Positions 18,703-27,095 of a stretch of DNA of 42,996 nucleotides are shown here, piece by piece. Position 1 is the stretch's first letter. Every line of letters starts with the position of its first letter. A program made the position numbers and the translations under genes. The stretch is taken from NCBI GenBank assembly GCA_900556875.1, contig USQQ01000013.1, positions 1 to 42,996 on the forward strand. The letters run 5' to 3'. Below the pieces are notes generated by a model. The model was not told where the DNA came from, made no database searches, and was given only the letters and a program-made list of their open reading frames with translations. This DNA is from an uncultured Collinsella sp. (GTDB taxonomy: Bacteria > Actinomycetota > Coriobacteriia > Coriobacteriales > Coriobacteriaceae).

Positions 18703-20205
18703 CTAGTCCTGGGCCTTGATGCTCGGCAGGAGAATCTGGGCGAGGTAGTCGGTCTCGAGTTTGGTCGCGGCGTCGGCTTTGCCGTCTTTGCCGACCAGTA
18801 CGTTCTTGATCTGGCTATAGGCGTAGCGGTTGCCGGTCGTAAGCTCGACAAGCTCAATGGCCGTGTCCATGGGGTAGGTCGACACGGGATTCTGCGTCCG
18901 TCCGTTGATGGTCTGGGGCACCACGTACGGATAGACGGGGCCGCTGGCGTAGACGGTATAACCGTTGCCTAGATTGGCCGCACCCAAAACCGTATCGCCC
19001 TCATCGGGCGTAAAGCTCTCGCCCTCGCGCACCGCGACGAGCGTCACAATCGGCGTATCGCTGTCGCCGGCAAGATAGATGCATAGCGTGCTGCCATTTT
19101 GCCAAGTCTCGACCTTGCCGTACCATTCGACGGGGATATCGAGCTGGTAGAGGTCGGTTGCCTTGTGACGGGCGTCGGCATCACGGGCCGCCTGTGCCTT
19201 TTGCGCGCTCACGGCATTGACGGCGGCGTCGCGCCGCGCGGTTGCCGCCTGCTGGAGCACCTTGGCGGTGGCGGCGGAGCTCGCGCCTCCCTCCTCGGCA
19301 TATTTGGCGGCGGCATCGATCTGGTCGTCGGTTACCGTGTCGGCCGAAGGCACCTTAAGCTTAAAGGCGGCCTGGCTGCTTAGGTCCTGTCCGTCGCTCT
19401 TGATCGTGACCTGCGCCTTGGTGGTCGGCACGGTATAGACGGTGCCGTCGGACGCGATGGGGGAGGCGGCAATGGAGAGCGTGTAATCGCCAGGCAGCAG
19501 CTTAATGCCGTGACCGTGCTCGTCAACATAGAGTGTTTCGCTCACAGAGGAGCCGTCAGAATCCTGACCGCTCACCTGTACGGGAATCTTGGAGCCAGTG
19601 GAACAGTCGAGGCCCGCGGCATGCACGCCAATCTGCACCGACATCATCGTGTGGGCATTGGCGGCGGCGATGGCAGCCTGCTCTTGCCGGTATCCGTTCC
19701 AGGCTGCGTAGCCTGCGCCGCCGGCGACGAGCGCAACGACCACAGCGCCGGCGACCATCAGATTGCGGCGCTTGGGCGACATCTTGCGGTGACGGGCCTC
19801 GGCCTCATGTGCCGAGGGAACGGACGGCAGGGGAATATCGCCCATGGCGATGGTCTCGTCCACGGCAGGCGCGGAGCCTAAGCCAGGGAGCTCGCGGGTC
19901 AGCGAATCTTCGGCCGGCAAGCTGTCGAGCAAGATGGTTTCCTCGCTCGTGTCGGATTCGGGCTGGTCGTCGGCCTCGCATTCGGATTCCTCGTGCCCAG
20001 CCTCATCTTCGGTGGGCGCGGCGCCATCGTCTTTTGCATCCTGATCATCGGGCTGCGCCTCGATTTCCGGCTCATCCTGCACATCAACGCTCGAATCGTC
20101 AAACGCAATCTCGGCCAGCGCGATCTGGTCTAGGCTCTCCAGGGCCTCGGCACACGCTTCTGCATCTTGGGCCGCATCCTCTTGGCCCGTCGTCTCATCT
20201 TTCAT
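18703..20205 (-). CDS. Membrane protein with acidic cytoplasmic region and exported domain
   Basis: A 500-residue protein of unknown function. The first ~140 residues are highly acidic and low complexity and probably intracellular. A Lys/Arg-rich stretch (SPKRRN) precedes one transmembrane helix (about 149-169). The remaining ~330 residues should be outside: a region with GDYTLSIAASPI that looks like a beta-sandwich, a helical Ala-rich stretch (about 280-330), then a C-terminal domain with WYGKVETWQNGSTLCIYL. This layout recalls anti-sigma or Ser/Thr-kinase-type single-pass sensors, but no catalytic motif is seen. The start follows GGGGGA. A hairpin overlaps the 3' ends of this gene and the convergent ATPase. 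Confidence 0.8.
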   Translation of the reverse strand: MKDETTGQEDAAQDAEACAEALESLDQIALAEIAFDDSSVDVQDEPEIEAQPDDQDAKDDGAAPTEDEAGHEESECEADDQPESDTSEETILLDSLPAEDSLTRELPGLGSAPAVDETIAMGDIPLPSVPSAHEAEARHRKMSPKRRNLMVAGAVVVALVAGGAGYAAWNGYRQEQAAIAAANAHTMMSVQIGVHAAGLDCSTGSKIPVQVSGQDSDGSSVSETLYVDEHGHGIKLLPGDYTLSIAASPIASDGTVYTVPTTKAQVTIKSDGQDLSSQAAFKLKVPSADTVTDDQIDAAAKYAEEGGASSAATAKVLQQAATARRDAAVNAVSAQKAQAARDADARHKATDLYQLDIPVEWYGKVETWQNGSTLCIYLAGDSDTPIVTLVAVREGESFTPDEGDTVLGAANLGNGYTVYASGPVYPYVVPQTINGRTQNPVSTYPMDTAIELVELTTGNRYAYSQIKNVLVGKDGKADAATKLETDYLAQILLPSIKAQD

Positions 20206-20353
20206 ATATCCCCCAAGCTCAATATCGGGACAACAATGTACCCAAAAACAAGGTCATATAGAGCTGTCAGGCGATCGGAAATCTGATTTTATCTGTGCGA
20301 GAGGTTTTGAATGTGTGTGCGAATGGAATATGTGCGTGAATGCGCGCAACAAC
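20206..20353. other. Upstream region of the acidic membrane protein gene
   Basis: A short gap with no supportable gene. It should contain the minus-strand promoter for the 18.7-20.2 kb gene. No clear operator was seen. Confidence 0.5.
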
Positions 20354-20392
20354 AAAAAGCCCCGGAAAGCGGGCGAATCGCTTTCCGGGGCT
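20354..20392 (-). terminator. Terminator of the DUF5692 gene
   Basis: On the minus strand, AGCCCCGGAAAGC pairs with GCTTTCCGGGGCT around a 9-nt loop and is followed by TTTTTGTTG. It lies about 70 bases after the DUF5692 stop codon. Confidence 0.88.
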
Positions 20393-20459
20393 GCGCATGA
20401 CGCGCGATTGCGGTATCGGCTAAGTTTGCCTACATTCAAATGTGGACGGAATAAACATG

Positions 20460-21467
20460 TTACTCGGCGTGCGCGTAATCCACCTTGGCGCGGCGGGCGG
20501 TGGCCTTCTCCCAATCGCTGGTGCCCTCAAAGACATCCTGCTTGTAGGGATTGCGGCCGAGCTTCTTGGCGCGGTAGGCGATGTAGATGATCGCGGCGAC
20601 GTTGGCGACCAGTGCGGCGATCGAGACCGCGGTAGCGGCGCCGGGGTCGAGCGTGGAGTGGGTCACAAAGATGGACTCCTCCTGGAAGTACGGGAACACC
20701 TGGGCAAACATGCACCAAATGGCCAGCGTAAAGGCGCGGTTCTGGATCCAGCCGCCCTTGTTCCAGATAAAGGCGGCGACGGTGGGCGCCAGCAGCAGCG
20801 CAAAGCCGCAGAACCAGGAGTGGGTGGGCAGGCAGTTGTAGGTGTAGCAGAAGTTCCAGATGTCGTAGGCGATGATGTAGACCCAGGTCATGTCGGGCCA
20901 CAGCATGTCGGTCTGATCCTCGGAGGCGTAGACGCTCCACCAACCGGTCATGCAGAAGATGTTGATGATACCGGCGATGCCGTTGAACACGTTGTTCCAG
21001 CCGGCAAGCTGCGTGGCGCCCTCGGAGGTGACCCAGGTGGACTCGCCCAGGACAAAGAAGTGATAGGCGCTCTCAAAGTCGGATATGACGGCGATCATGA
21101 TGTTGATGGCAACGATCACAAACGGCCACGCGCGGAACCAATGCGCCTTGCCGATCTTGCCCCACTGATACTTAATGGCAATGAAGCCCCAGCAACCGGC
21201 CAGCGCCGCGTATACCTTGGCGTAGTGGAACCAGCTGTTCTGGTACACATGGGTGGGGTTGGTGAGCGCCCACTCGGCGCCCTGTGAGACGCCGATGGCG
21301 ATGGCGACGCAGTAGATGGTCATGGCAAGCGGAGCTACGCCAAAGATGATTGCCGCGCCCAGCTTGGTGCGGCGGCCGACCTCGTTGAGCACGATCAGGC
21401 CGATAAAGACCATCGCCCAGCCGACCCAGTGGATAAGGGTATCGCTACCCCAAACATCGAACAGCAT
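20460..21467 (-). CDS. DUF5692 family multi-pass membrane protein
   Basis: A 335-residue integral membrane protein with about eight hydrophobic segments (for example WVGWAMVFIGLIVL, GAAIIFGVAPLAMTIYCVAI, AWPFVIVAINIMIAVI, GFALLLAPTVAAFIW, AATAVSIAALVANVAAIIYI). Aromatic residues are very frequent. It ends in a charged cytoplasmic tail. From memory it matches the DUF5692 family of Coriobacteriia; no function is known. The start follows GAAAGGAGAGC. It is downstream of and co-oriented with the TetR gene (gap ~60 bases) and likely belongs to the same regulon as the divergent iron-sulfur flavoprotein. Confidence 0.8.
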   Translation of the reverse strand: MLFDVWGSDTLIHWVGWAMVFIGLIVLNEVGRRTKLGAAIIFGVAPLAMTIYCVAIAIGVSQGAEWALTNPTHVYQNSWFHYAKVYAALAGCWGFIAIKYQWGKIGKAHWFRAWPFVIVAINIMIAVISDFESAYHFFVLGESTWVTSEGATQLAGWNNVFNGIAGIINIFCMTGWWSVYASEDQTDMLWPDMTWVYIIAYDIWNFCYTYNCLPTHSWFCGFALLLAPTVAAFIWNKGGWIQNRAFTLAIWCMFAQVFPYFQEESIFVTHSTLDPGAATAVSIAALVANVAAIIYIAYRAKKLGRNPYKQDVFEGTSDWEKATARRAKVDYAHAE

Positions 21468-21529
21468 GCTGCTCTCCTTTCATGCGCCCGCGTCCCCTCT
21501 TCCGTCGCGGGCAGTTTGGCAAAATGTCG

Positions 21530-22192
21530 TCAGTTCCTGGGCTTGCGCTCGGGATACTTGGCGGTGTAGCCCTCGATGTGGAGCGTCGAGGCGATAATCT
21601 CCTTGACCGTCTCGTCGGGCACATCGGGGTGCGTGCGGATATACATCAACAGTCCCATGATGAGGGTGTAGAACGTCTCGTAAACATGGTCGATGCGCAG
21701 GTCGTGATGGGCGACAAAGTCCACCACGGTGGTGTCGCAAATGTATTGCGCCACGCGCTGGACCACGTTGTGCAGAAAGCCGCCGTAGAGCGCGCCGCTG
21801 CTCGAGGTGAGCGTGCTCGGTAGCTCGTGGCCGCTCACGACCAGACGCTTAAAGAGCGGAGCGACGGTGTCGAGCGCGCCTTCGATGTCGCCAACCGTGC
21901 GGCTGGCGTTCCACTGCTCGAGCTCGGAGATAAAGCCGTCGATCGCCTCGTCCATAACAGCGGTGACGGCGGCGTCCATATCGGCAAAGTAGTGGTAGAA
22001 CAGTGAGCGCGTGCAGCCGGCCCGTTTGGTCACGGCCGATACCGAAAGATGGGATACGCCCAGCTCGGAGCTCACGTCGCGCACGGCGGCGAGAATCTCG
22101 CGACGGCGCTCGTCGCCTGTCAGGCGCTTTGCCGCGCTGTCGGGTGCGGGGACGGTGTCGGCAACAGAGATATTCGCCGTGTTATCGCCCAT
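21530..22192 (-). CDS. TetR/AcrR-family transcriptional regulator
   Basis: About 220 residues from the ATG at 22192 (MGDNTANIS); an upstream ATG at 22210 is less likely because AAAGG lies between them at a usable distance. The N-terminal TetR helix-turn-helix is clear (about 30-80: RREILAAVRDVSSELGVSHLSVSAVTKRAGCTRSLFYHYFADMDAA). The C-terminal ligand and dimerisation domain is helical and not assignable. It is divergent from the flavoprotein gene, with inverted repeats between them, and upstream of DUF5692, so it probably controls both and itself. The ligand is unknown. Confidence 0.9.
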   Translation of the reverse strand: MGDNTANISVADTVPAPDSAAKRLTGDERRREILAAVRDVSSELGVSHLSVSAVTKRAGCTRSLFYHYFADMDAAVTAVMDEAIDGFISELEQWNASRTVGDIEGALDTVAPLFKRLVVSGHELPSTLTSSSGALYGGFLHNVVQRVAQYICDTTVVDFVAHHDLRIDHVYETFYTLIMGLLMYIRTHPDVPDETVKEIIASTLHIEGYTAKYPERKPRN

Positions 22193-22247
22193 GCGTTTGC
22201 CGCCTTTCATCCTCTTTTGCCTGACCGTTCGCCTAACAGTCTTGAAT

Positions 22248-22293
22248 ATTGTTGACGGTTCGTCAATACTATTTTTGACACAATGTCAACAAT
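22248..22293. promoter_or_regulatory. TetR operator candidate between divergent genes
   Basis: ATTGTTGAC (22248-22256) and GTCAACAAT (22285-22293) form a perfect 9-bp inverted repeat. Inside it are the palindrome TTGACA-CAA-TGTCAA (22275-22289) and TTGAC-N5-GTCAA (22252-22266). TTGACA is also a consensus -35 box and reads on both strands here. Repeated TTGAC half sites in this symmetrical layout suit a TetR dimer or a pair of dimers. Confidence 0.65.
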
Positions 22294-22381
22294 GGCGGGT
22301 GAACGGCATGGGGGCATGCCCGGCCTGCAAAAAAGAGGGGTGCCGCGGTCTCGCCGGGCTGCGGCAAGAGAAGGGACAACC

Positions 22382-25159
22382 ATGATTCTCAACGGACCGG
22401 GGATTAGCTATACCGAGCCCGATATCGGCGCGGAGTTCGTGCCGCCGCTGCCGGAGCATCCGCGCGAGGCAATCGTCAAGCTGTGCGAGCACTGCACCAA
22501 CCGTCTGCTGCATCGCGACGAGCTGCTGGGCTACGAGTACTGGTCGTTTGCCGAGGCCGCAACCGACGAGCAGGCCGAAGTGCTCTGCAAGATGAAGATG
22601 CGCCGTCCCTATACGCTGCCCGAGATGGTCAAGCTCACCGGCATGCCCGAGGCCGATATCGAGAAGATGCTCGACGATATGAGCTACACGGGTTTGCTCG
22701 AGTACAACTGGGAAAACTCCGAGCGCGCCAAGCAGTGGGTGCTGCCCATGCTGGTGCCGGGTTCTGCCGAGTTTCTCAACATGCGCATGGGCCAGCTCGA
22801 GGAGCATCCGGTCTACGCCAAGTTCTTTGAACAGGCGTCCAAGGGCCCGCTGTCCAAGGCTACGCCGATGGTGCCGCCCGGCGGTGCCGGCATCGGCATG
22901 CATGTCATTCCGGTCGAGAAGGCCATCGATGCCGCGAGCACCTCGGTGCCTATTGAGCATATCGAGCACTGGCTCGACAAATACGAGGGTAAGTATGCCG
23001 CCAGCACCTGCAGCTGTCGCGTGAGCCGTCGCGTGATGGGTGAGGGCTGCGCCGACGACCCAGCCGATTGGTGCATCGCCGTGGGCGATATGGCCGACTA
23101 CGTGGTCGAGACCGATCGTGGCCATTACGTGACCCGCGACGAGGTTTACGACATCCTGCGCCAGGCCGAGGACAACGGCTTTGTGCACCAGATTACCAAC
23201 ATCGATGGCGAGAACAAGATCTTCGCCATCTGCAACTGCAACGTTAACGTGTGCTACGCCCTGCGCACCTCGCAGCTGTTCAACACACCCAACCTGTCGC
23301 GCTCGGCCTATGTCGCCAAGGTCGAGAAGGACAAGTGCGTGGCCTGCGGTCGCTGCGTTGAGGTGTGTCCGGCCGGCGCCGCCAAGCTGGGCCAGAAGCT
23401 CTGCAGCAAAAAGGCGGGCGGACAGGTGCCCGAGTATCCGCGCCAGGAGCTGCCCGATGCCACCAAGTGGGACCACACCAAGTGGTCGCCCAACTACCGC
23501 AACGACAACCGCATCGAGACGCATGAGTCCGGCACCGCGCCCTGCAAGACAGCTTGCCCCGCGCATGTTGCCGTTCAGGGCTATTTGAAGCTCGCGGCTC
23601 AGGGTCGCTATGACGAGGCCCTAGCACTCATTAAGCGCGAGAACCCGCTGCCCGCTATCTGCGGCCGCGTGTGCAATCGCCGTTGCGAGGATGCCTGCAC
23701 CCGCGGCCGTGTGGACGCCGCCGTGGCGATCGACGAGGTCAAGAAGTTCATCGCCCAGCGCGATCTGGACGCCGCGACTCGCTATGTCCCACCTGTGGTG
23801 ACGCCGACGCGCGCTGGCGGCTTCGACCAGAAGATTGCCATCATCGGTGCCGGTCCGGCCGGCCTGTCCTGCGCTTTCTACCTGGCCGAGAAGGGCTACA
23901 AGCCCGTCGTGTTCGAGAAGAACGAGCGCCCGGGCGGCATGCTCACTTACGGTATTCCCAGCTTTAAGCTGCAGAAGGACGTTATTGAGGCCGAGGTCGA
24001 GGTTATTCGCCTGATGGGTGCCGAGTTCCGTTATGGCGTGGAGGTCGGTCGCGACGTGACGCTCGACGAGCTGCGCGCGCAGGGCTTTAAGGCCTTCTAC
24101 GTTGCCATTGGCTGCCAGGGCGGCCGCCTTGCCGGCATTCCGGGCGAGGATGCCGAGGACGTGACCGTGGCCGTCGACTTCCTTCGCGAGGTTAACAGCG
24201 GCAAGATCGACGCGCTGCCCGGCCGCACCATTGTGGTGGGCGGCGGCAACGTTGCTATCGATGTCGCGCGCAACGCCTGCCGTCTGGGCTCTGAGCACGT
24301 TGAGATGTTCTGCCTGGAGAGTGAGGCCCAGATGCCCGCCAGCGAGGAGGAGCGTCGCGAGGCCATCGAGGACGGCGTGCACATCAGCTGCGGTTGGGGC
24401 CCCAAGGAGGTTCACCTGGACGAGGCCGGTCATGTGCGCGGCATCACCTTCAAGCGCTGCACGCGTGTCTTTGACGACGAGGGCCGTTTTGCGCCCGAGT
24501 ACGATGAGAACGATCTGCGTCGTGTCGATGCCGACCGTGTCGTCATGTCGATTGGCCAGTCCATTGTGTGGGGCGACCTGCTGGCTGGCTCCAAGGTGGA
24601 GCTTGGCCGCGGTCAGGGTGCCCTTGCCGATCCTCAGACCTACCAGACCGCCGAGCCAGACATCTTTGTGGGCGGCGACGTCTACACCGGTCCGAGTTTT
24701 GCCATCGATGCCATCGCCGCCGGCCACGAGGCCGCCGTGTCCATCCATCGCTTTGTGCAGCCGGGGTCCACGCTCACCATCGGCCGCAACCAGCGCCGCT
24801 ACACCGCGCTTGACCGCGACGATGTTGTGATTGAGAGCTACGACAACGCGAGCCGCGAGGTTGCCCATGTGGACCGCGAGCGCGAGAAGGCCGCGCCGTT
24901 TAGCGAGTACGTCGAGACCTTTACCGAAGAGCAGGTGCGCGCCGAGACCGCCCGTTGCCTGGGCTGCGGCGCCTCGATCGTCGACCCCAACAAGTGTATC
25001 GGCTGCGGCCTGTGCACCACCAAGTGCGCGTTCGATGCCATCCATCTGGATCGCGACCGCCCCGAGTGCTCCACGATGGTCAAATACGAGCAAAAGCTCC
25101 CCAGCCTAGGTAAGTATGCTTTAAAGCGTGCAATCAAAATCAAGTTCGGTCGTAAATAG
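22382..25159 (+). CDS. Multi-domain iron-sulfur flavoprotein oxidoreductase (GltD-like core)
   Basis: A 925-residue cytoplasmic protein that appears to join several redox modules. An N-terminal Cys-rich domain (to ~300) contains CSCRVSRRV and CNCNVNVC. A ferredoxin-type cluster follows (CVACGRCVEVCP, ~320). Next is a GltD-type region with CKTACPAHVAVQGY and CGRVCNRRCEDAC (~390-440), an FAD site GAGPAGLS (~488) and a second nucleotide site GGGNVAIDVARN (~620). A C-terminal cluster (CIGCGLCTTKCAFDAI, ~880) ends it. This resembles the small subunit of glutamate synthase and related NAD(P)H:acceptor reductases, so it probably moves electrons between NAD(P)H and ferredoxin or another acceptor; the substrate is unknown. 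The ATG at 22382 follows GAGAAGGGA; the frame extends to 22283. Confidence 0.85.
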   Translation: MILNGPGISYTEPDIGAEFVPPLPEHPREAIVKLCEHCTNRLLHRDELLGYEYWSFAEAATDEQAEVLCKMKMRRPYTLPEMVKLTGMPEADIEKMLDDMSYTGLLEYNWENSERAKQWVLPMLVPGSAEFLNMRMGQLEEHPVYAKFFEQASKGPLSKATPMVPPGGAGIGMHVIPVEKAIDAASTSVPIEHIEHWLDKYEGKYAASTCSCRVSRRVMGEGCADDPADWCIAVGDMADYVVETDRGHYVTRDEVYDILRQAEDNGFVHQITNIDGENKIFAICNCNVNVCYALRTSQLFNTPNLSRSAYVAKVEKDKCVACGRCVEVCPAGAAKLGQKLCSKKAGGQVPEYPRQELPDATKWDHTKWSPNYRNDNRIETHESGTAPCKTACPAHVAVQGYLKLAAQGRYDEALALIKRENPLPAICGRVCNRRCEDACTRGRVDAAVAIDEVKKFIAQRDLDAATRYVPPVVTPTRAGGFDQKIAIIGAGPAGLSCAFYLAEKGYKPVVFEKNERPGGMLTYGIPSFKLQKDVIEAEVEVIRLMGAEFRYGVEVGRDVTLDELRAQGFKAFYVAIGCQGGRLAGIPGEDAEDVTVAVDFLREVNSGKIDALPGRTIVVGGGNVAIDVARNACRLGSEHVEMFCLESEAQMPASEEERREAIEDGVHISCGWGPKEVHLDEAGHVRGITFKRCTRVFDDEGRFAPEYDENDLRRVDADRVVMSIGQSIVWGDLLAGSKVELGRGQGALADPQTYQTAEPDIFVGGDVYTGPSFAIDAIAAGHEAAVSIHRFVQPGSTLTIGRNQRRYTALDRDDVVIESYDNASREVAHVDREREKAAPFSEYVETFTEEQVRAETARCLGCGASIVDPNKCIGCGLCTTKCAFDAIHLDRDRPECSTMVKYEQKLPSLGKYALKRAIKIKFGRK

Positions 25160-25174
25160 GTAACCATGGCGGGT

Positions 25175-25210
25175 AAGGGGACGGCGCAGACTAGATTTCG
25201 CCGTCCCCTT
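25175..25210 (+). terminator. Hairpin after the flavoprotein gene
   Basis: AAGGGGACGGCG (25175-25186) pairs exactly with CGCCGTCCCCTT (25199-25210) around a 12-nt loop, followed by GCTTTGAGTTT. It could act as a terminator, though the T-run is poor. The stem contains GGGGAC. Confidence 0.6.
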
Positions 25211-25255
25211 GCTTTGAGTTTGCATCGCATCAACCGTTGTTGAAAGGTTTCTACC

Positions 25256-25684
25256 TTGCATGAATTGGGAATCGTTTATCACATTATTCGCGATGTTGAG
25301 AACGTGGCGCGCGCCAATGGCGTGCGTCGCGTTTCGAGCGTCACGCTGCTGCTGGGCGAGGTCTCGGGCGTCGTTCCCGACTTGCTGCTCGACGCTTGGC
25401 GCTGGGCGGCAGATAAAAAGTCCGTCACGCAGGGTGCGGAGCTTATCGTGGAGCCCGTCGAGGCTGTGACGCATTGCGAGGCGTGCGGCCGCGACTACGC
25501 GACAGCCGAGCACGGCAAGACCTGCCCCCATTGCGGTAGCGGCGATACCTATCTGCTCCAGGGCCAGGAGGTCATGATCAAGCAGATCGAGACCCCCGAC
25601 GAGGACCCGGCAGACGCTGCTCCTGGCGACCTCTCCGACGCCCCCGATGCCGTCGACGCCGCCAACCCCCTCCACATCGCCTAA
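25256..25684 (+). CDS. hypA: Hydrogenase/urease nickel insertion protein HypA
   Basis: HypA delivers nickel to [NiFe]-hydrogenase or urease with HypB. The start must be the TTG at 25256, because it gives the conserved N terminus Met-His-Glu whose His2 binds nickel; GAAAGG lies upstream. The zinc site is visible as CEACG (~75) and CPHCG (~94). At 142 residues it is longer than the usual ~115, owing to an acidic C-terminal tail (DEDPADAAPGDLSDAPDAVDAAN). No hypB, hypC-F or hydrogenase gene is near, so it is an orphan here. Confidence 0.9.
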   Translation: MHELGIVYHIIRDVENVARANGVRRVSSVTLLLGEVSGVVPDLLLDAWRWAADKKSVTQGAELIVEPVEAVTHCEACGRDYATAEHGKTCPHCGSGDTYLLQGQEVMIKQIETPDEDPADAAPGDLSDAPDAVDAANPLHIA

Positions 25685-25686
25685 CT

Positions 25687-25769
25687 TAGTCATTGGGGAC
25701 GTACTTAAACGACTGGTCGAAAAAAATCGTCCCCAACGACTGGTCATTTAAGAACGTCCCCAATGACTA
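25687..25769. repeat. Bracketed palindromic module after hypA
   Basis: TAGTCATTGGGGACGTACTT (from 25687) is mirrored by AAGAACGTCCCCAATGACTA (to 25769), with inner inverted copies of CGACTGGTC. The GGGGAC sequence is thus present in both orientations, enclosing an inner stem, as in the modules at 9.6 and 12.3 kb. It begins 2 bases after the hypA stop codon. Confidence 0.7.
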
Positions 25770-26087
25770 CTTTGCTAGAGCATATTGCTCGCTATTAGTC
25801 AAGGCACAGCTGTTTAAACGAAATTGCCTCAGTCTCAGCACGTTTGCATCTGTTTAAAAGCGGTAATAATGACAGCATGCGCATATCCGTCGTGTAAGTA
25901 TTGGTTGGGTATCAGTTATCAGCGGCAGATCAGCCAATGATACTGGAATGTAATCAGCTTGTAACAAAACAAGACGTTTAAACAAATAATGCTACCTTTT
26001 GCAGTTTTTCAAACAATTCTGCTGTATTTGCAGCTATACTCCATAACTGTCGTGTAGGAAATACGTAGACAAAAAGGAGGTTATGTG
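25770..26087 (+). promoter_or_regulatory. PTS operon upstream region with GTTTAAAC sites
   Basis: An AT-rich leader without a supportable gene. GTTTAAAC occurs at 25812-25819 and 25976-25983, and TGTTTAAAA at 25851-25859, spaced like operator copies. Possible promoter: TTGCAG (25999-26004), an 18-bp spacer, TGTATT (26023-26028); alternatively TATACT at 26035-26040. A strong ribosome-binding site, AGGAGG, is at 26075-26080. No sigma-54 -24/-12 pair was recognised, although many mannose-family PTS operons use one. Confidence 0.4.
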
Positions 26088-27077
26088 ATGGTAAGTATTG
26101 TTCTTGCTAGCCATGGTGACTTGGCGGCTGGAATCAAGCAGACGGGTTCGATGGTCTTTGGCGATCAGCCGTCTGTTGCCGTGGTCTCGCTCGAGCCGAG
26201 CATGGGCCCCGACGACTTCCGTGCCAAGGTCGAGGAAGCAATCGCTTCCTTCGAGGACCAGGAGCAGGTGCTCTTCCTCGTTGATCTGTGGGGCGGCACG
26301 CCGTTCAACCAGATCAGCGGGCTCATCGAGGGCCACGATTCCTGGGCTATCGTCACCGGTGTCAACCTGCCTATGCTCATCGAGGCATATTCGCAGCGCT
26401 TTGACGCAAAGAACACTGCACATGCGATCGCAAAACATCTCGTGACTGAGGCTAAGGCTGGCGTGCGCGTCAAGCCCGAGTCTCTGGAGCCCGAGGAGAA
26501 GAAGCCGGCTGCGGCCGCCGCTGCTCCTGCAGGCGCCATCCCTCCGGGAACGGTCATCGGCGACGGGCACATCAAGATCGCCCACGTCCGTATCGACACC
26601 CGTCTGCTTCATGGTCAGGTGGCCACCACGTGGACCAAGCAGATCAACCCCAACCGCATCATCGTGGTTTCCGACGGCGTTGCTCACGACGAGCTCCGCA
26701 AGACCATGATCGAGCAGGCTGCCCCTCCGGGAGTCCACGCCAACGTCGTGCCTATCAAGAAGATGGCCGAGGTCGTCAAGGACACGCGCTTTGGCGACAC
26801 CAAGGCGATGCTGCTGTTCGAGAACCCGCAGGATCTGCTCAGGGCCATCGAGGCCGGCGTCGACATCAAGGAAGCCAACATCGGTTCCATGGCCCACTCC
26901 AAGGGCAAGGTCGTCGTCACCAACGCTGTCGCTATGGGCGATGACGATGTCAAGACCATCGAGGCTCTCAAGGCCAAGGGCGTCAAGTTCGAGGTCCGCA
27001 AGGTTCCTTCGGATTCCTCCGAAGATCTCGACGCCATGTTGAAGAAAGCTAAGGCCGAACTGGCCGCTCAAGCATAG
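26088..27077 (+). CDS. PTS mannose/fructose/sorbose family EIIAB
   Basis: A fused phosphocarrier: the IIA domain (1-~135) takes phosphate from HPr on His9 (LASHGDLA), and the IIB domain (~165-325) passes it to the sugar via the His in RIDTRLLHGQV. An Ala/Pro-rich linker (PEEKKPAAAAAAPAGAIPPG) joins them. The cytoplasmic subunit works with the IIC and IID membrane proteins encoded just downstream. The ATG at 26088 is 7 bases from AGGAGG; an adjacent in-frame GTG at 26085 is less likely. The DUF956 partner downstream is typical of mannose/glucose-type systems (ManL). Confidence 0.94.
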   Translation: MVSIVLASHGDLAAGIKQTGSMVFGDQPSVAVVSLEPSMGPDDFRAKVEEAIASFEDQEQVLFLVDLWGGTPFNQISGLIEGHDSWAIVTGVNLPMLIEAYSQRFDAKNTAHAIAKHLVTEAKAGVRVKPESLEPEEKKPAAAAAAPAGAIPPGTVIGDGHIKIAHVRIDTRLLHGQVATTWTKQINPNRIIVVSDGVAHDELRKTMIEQAAPPGVHANVVPIKKMAEVVKDTRFGDTKAMLLFENPQDLLRAIEAGVDIKEANIGSMAHSKGKVVVTNAVAMGDDDVKTIEALKAKGVKFEVRKVPSDSSEDLDAMLKKAKAELAAQA

Positions 27078-27095
27078 TAAAGGAGGGTCCGATAC

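Noticed and set aside
25770..26087. Sigma-54 (-24/-12) promoter for the PTS operon
   Set aside because: No GG-N10-GC core of the expected form was found and no LevR/ManR-type activator gene is adjacent.
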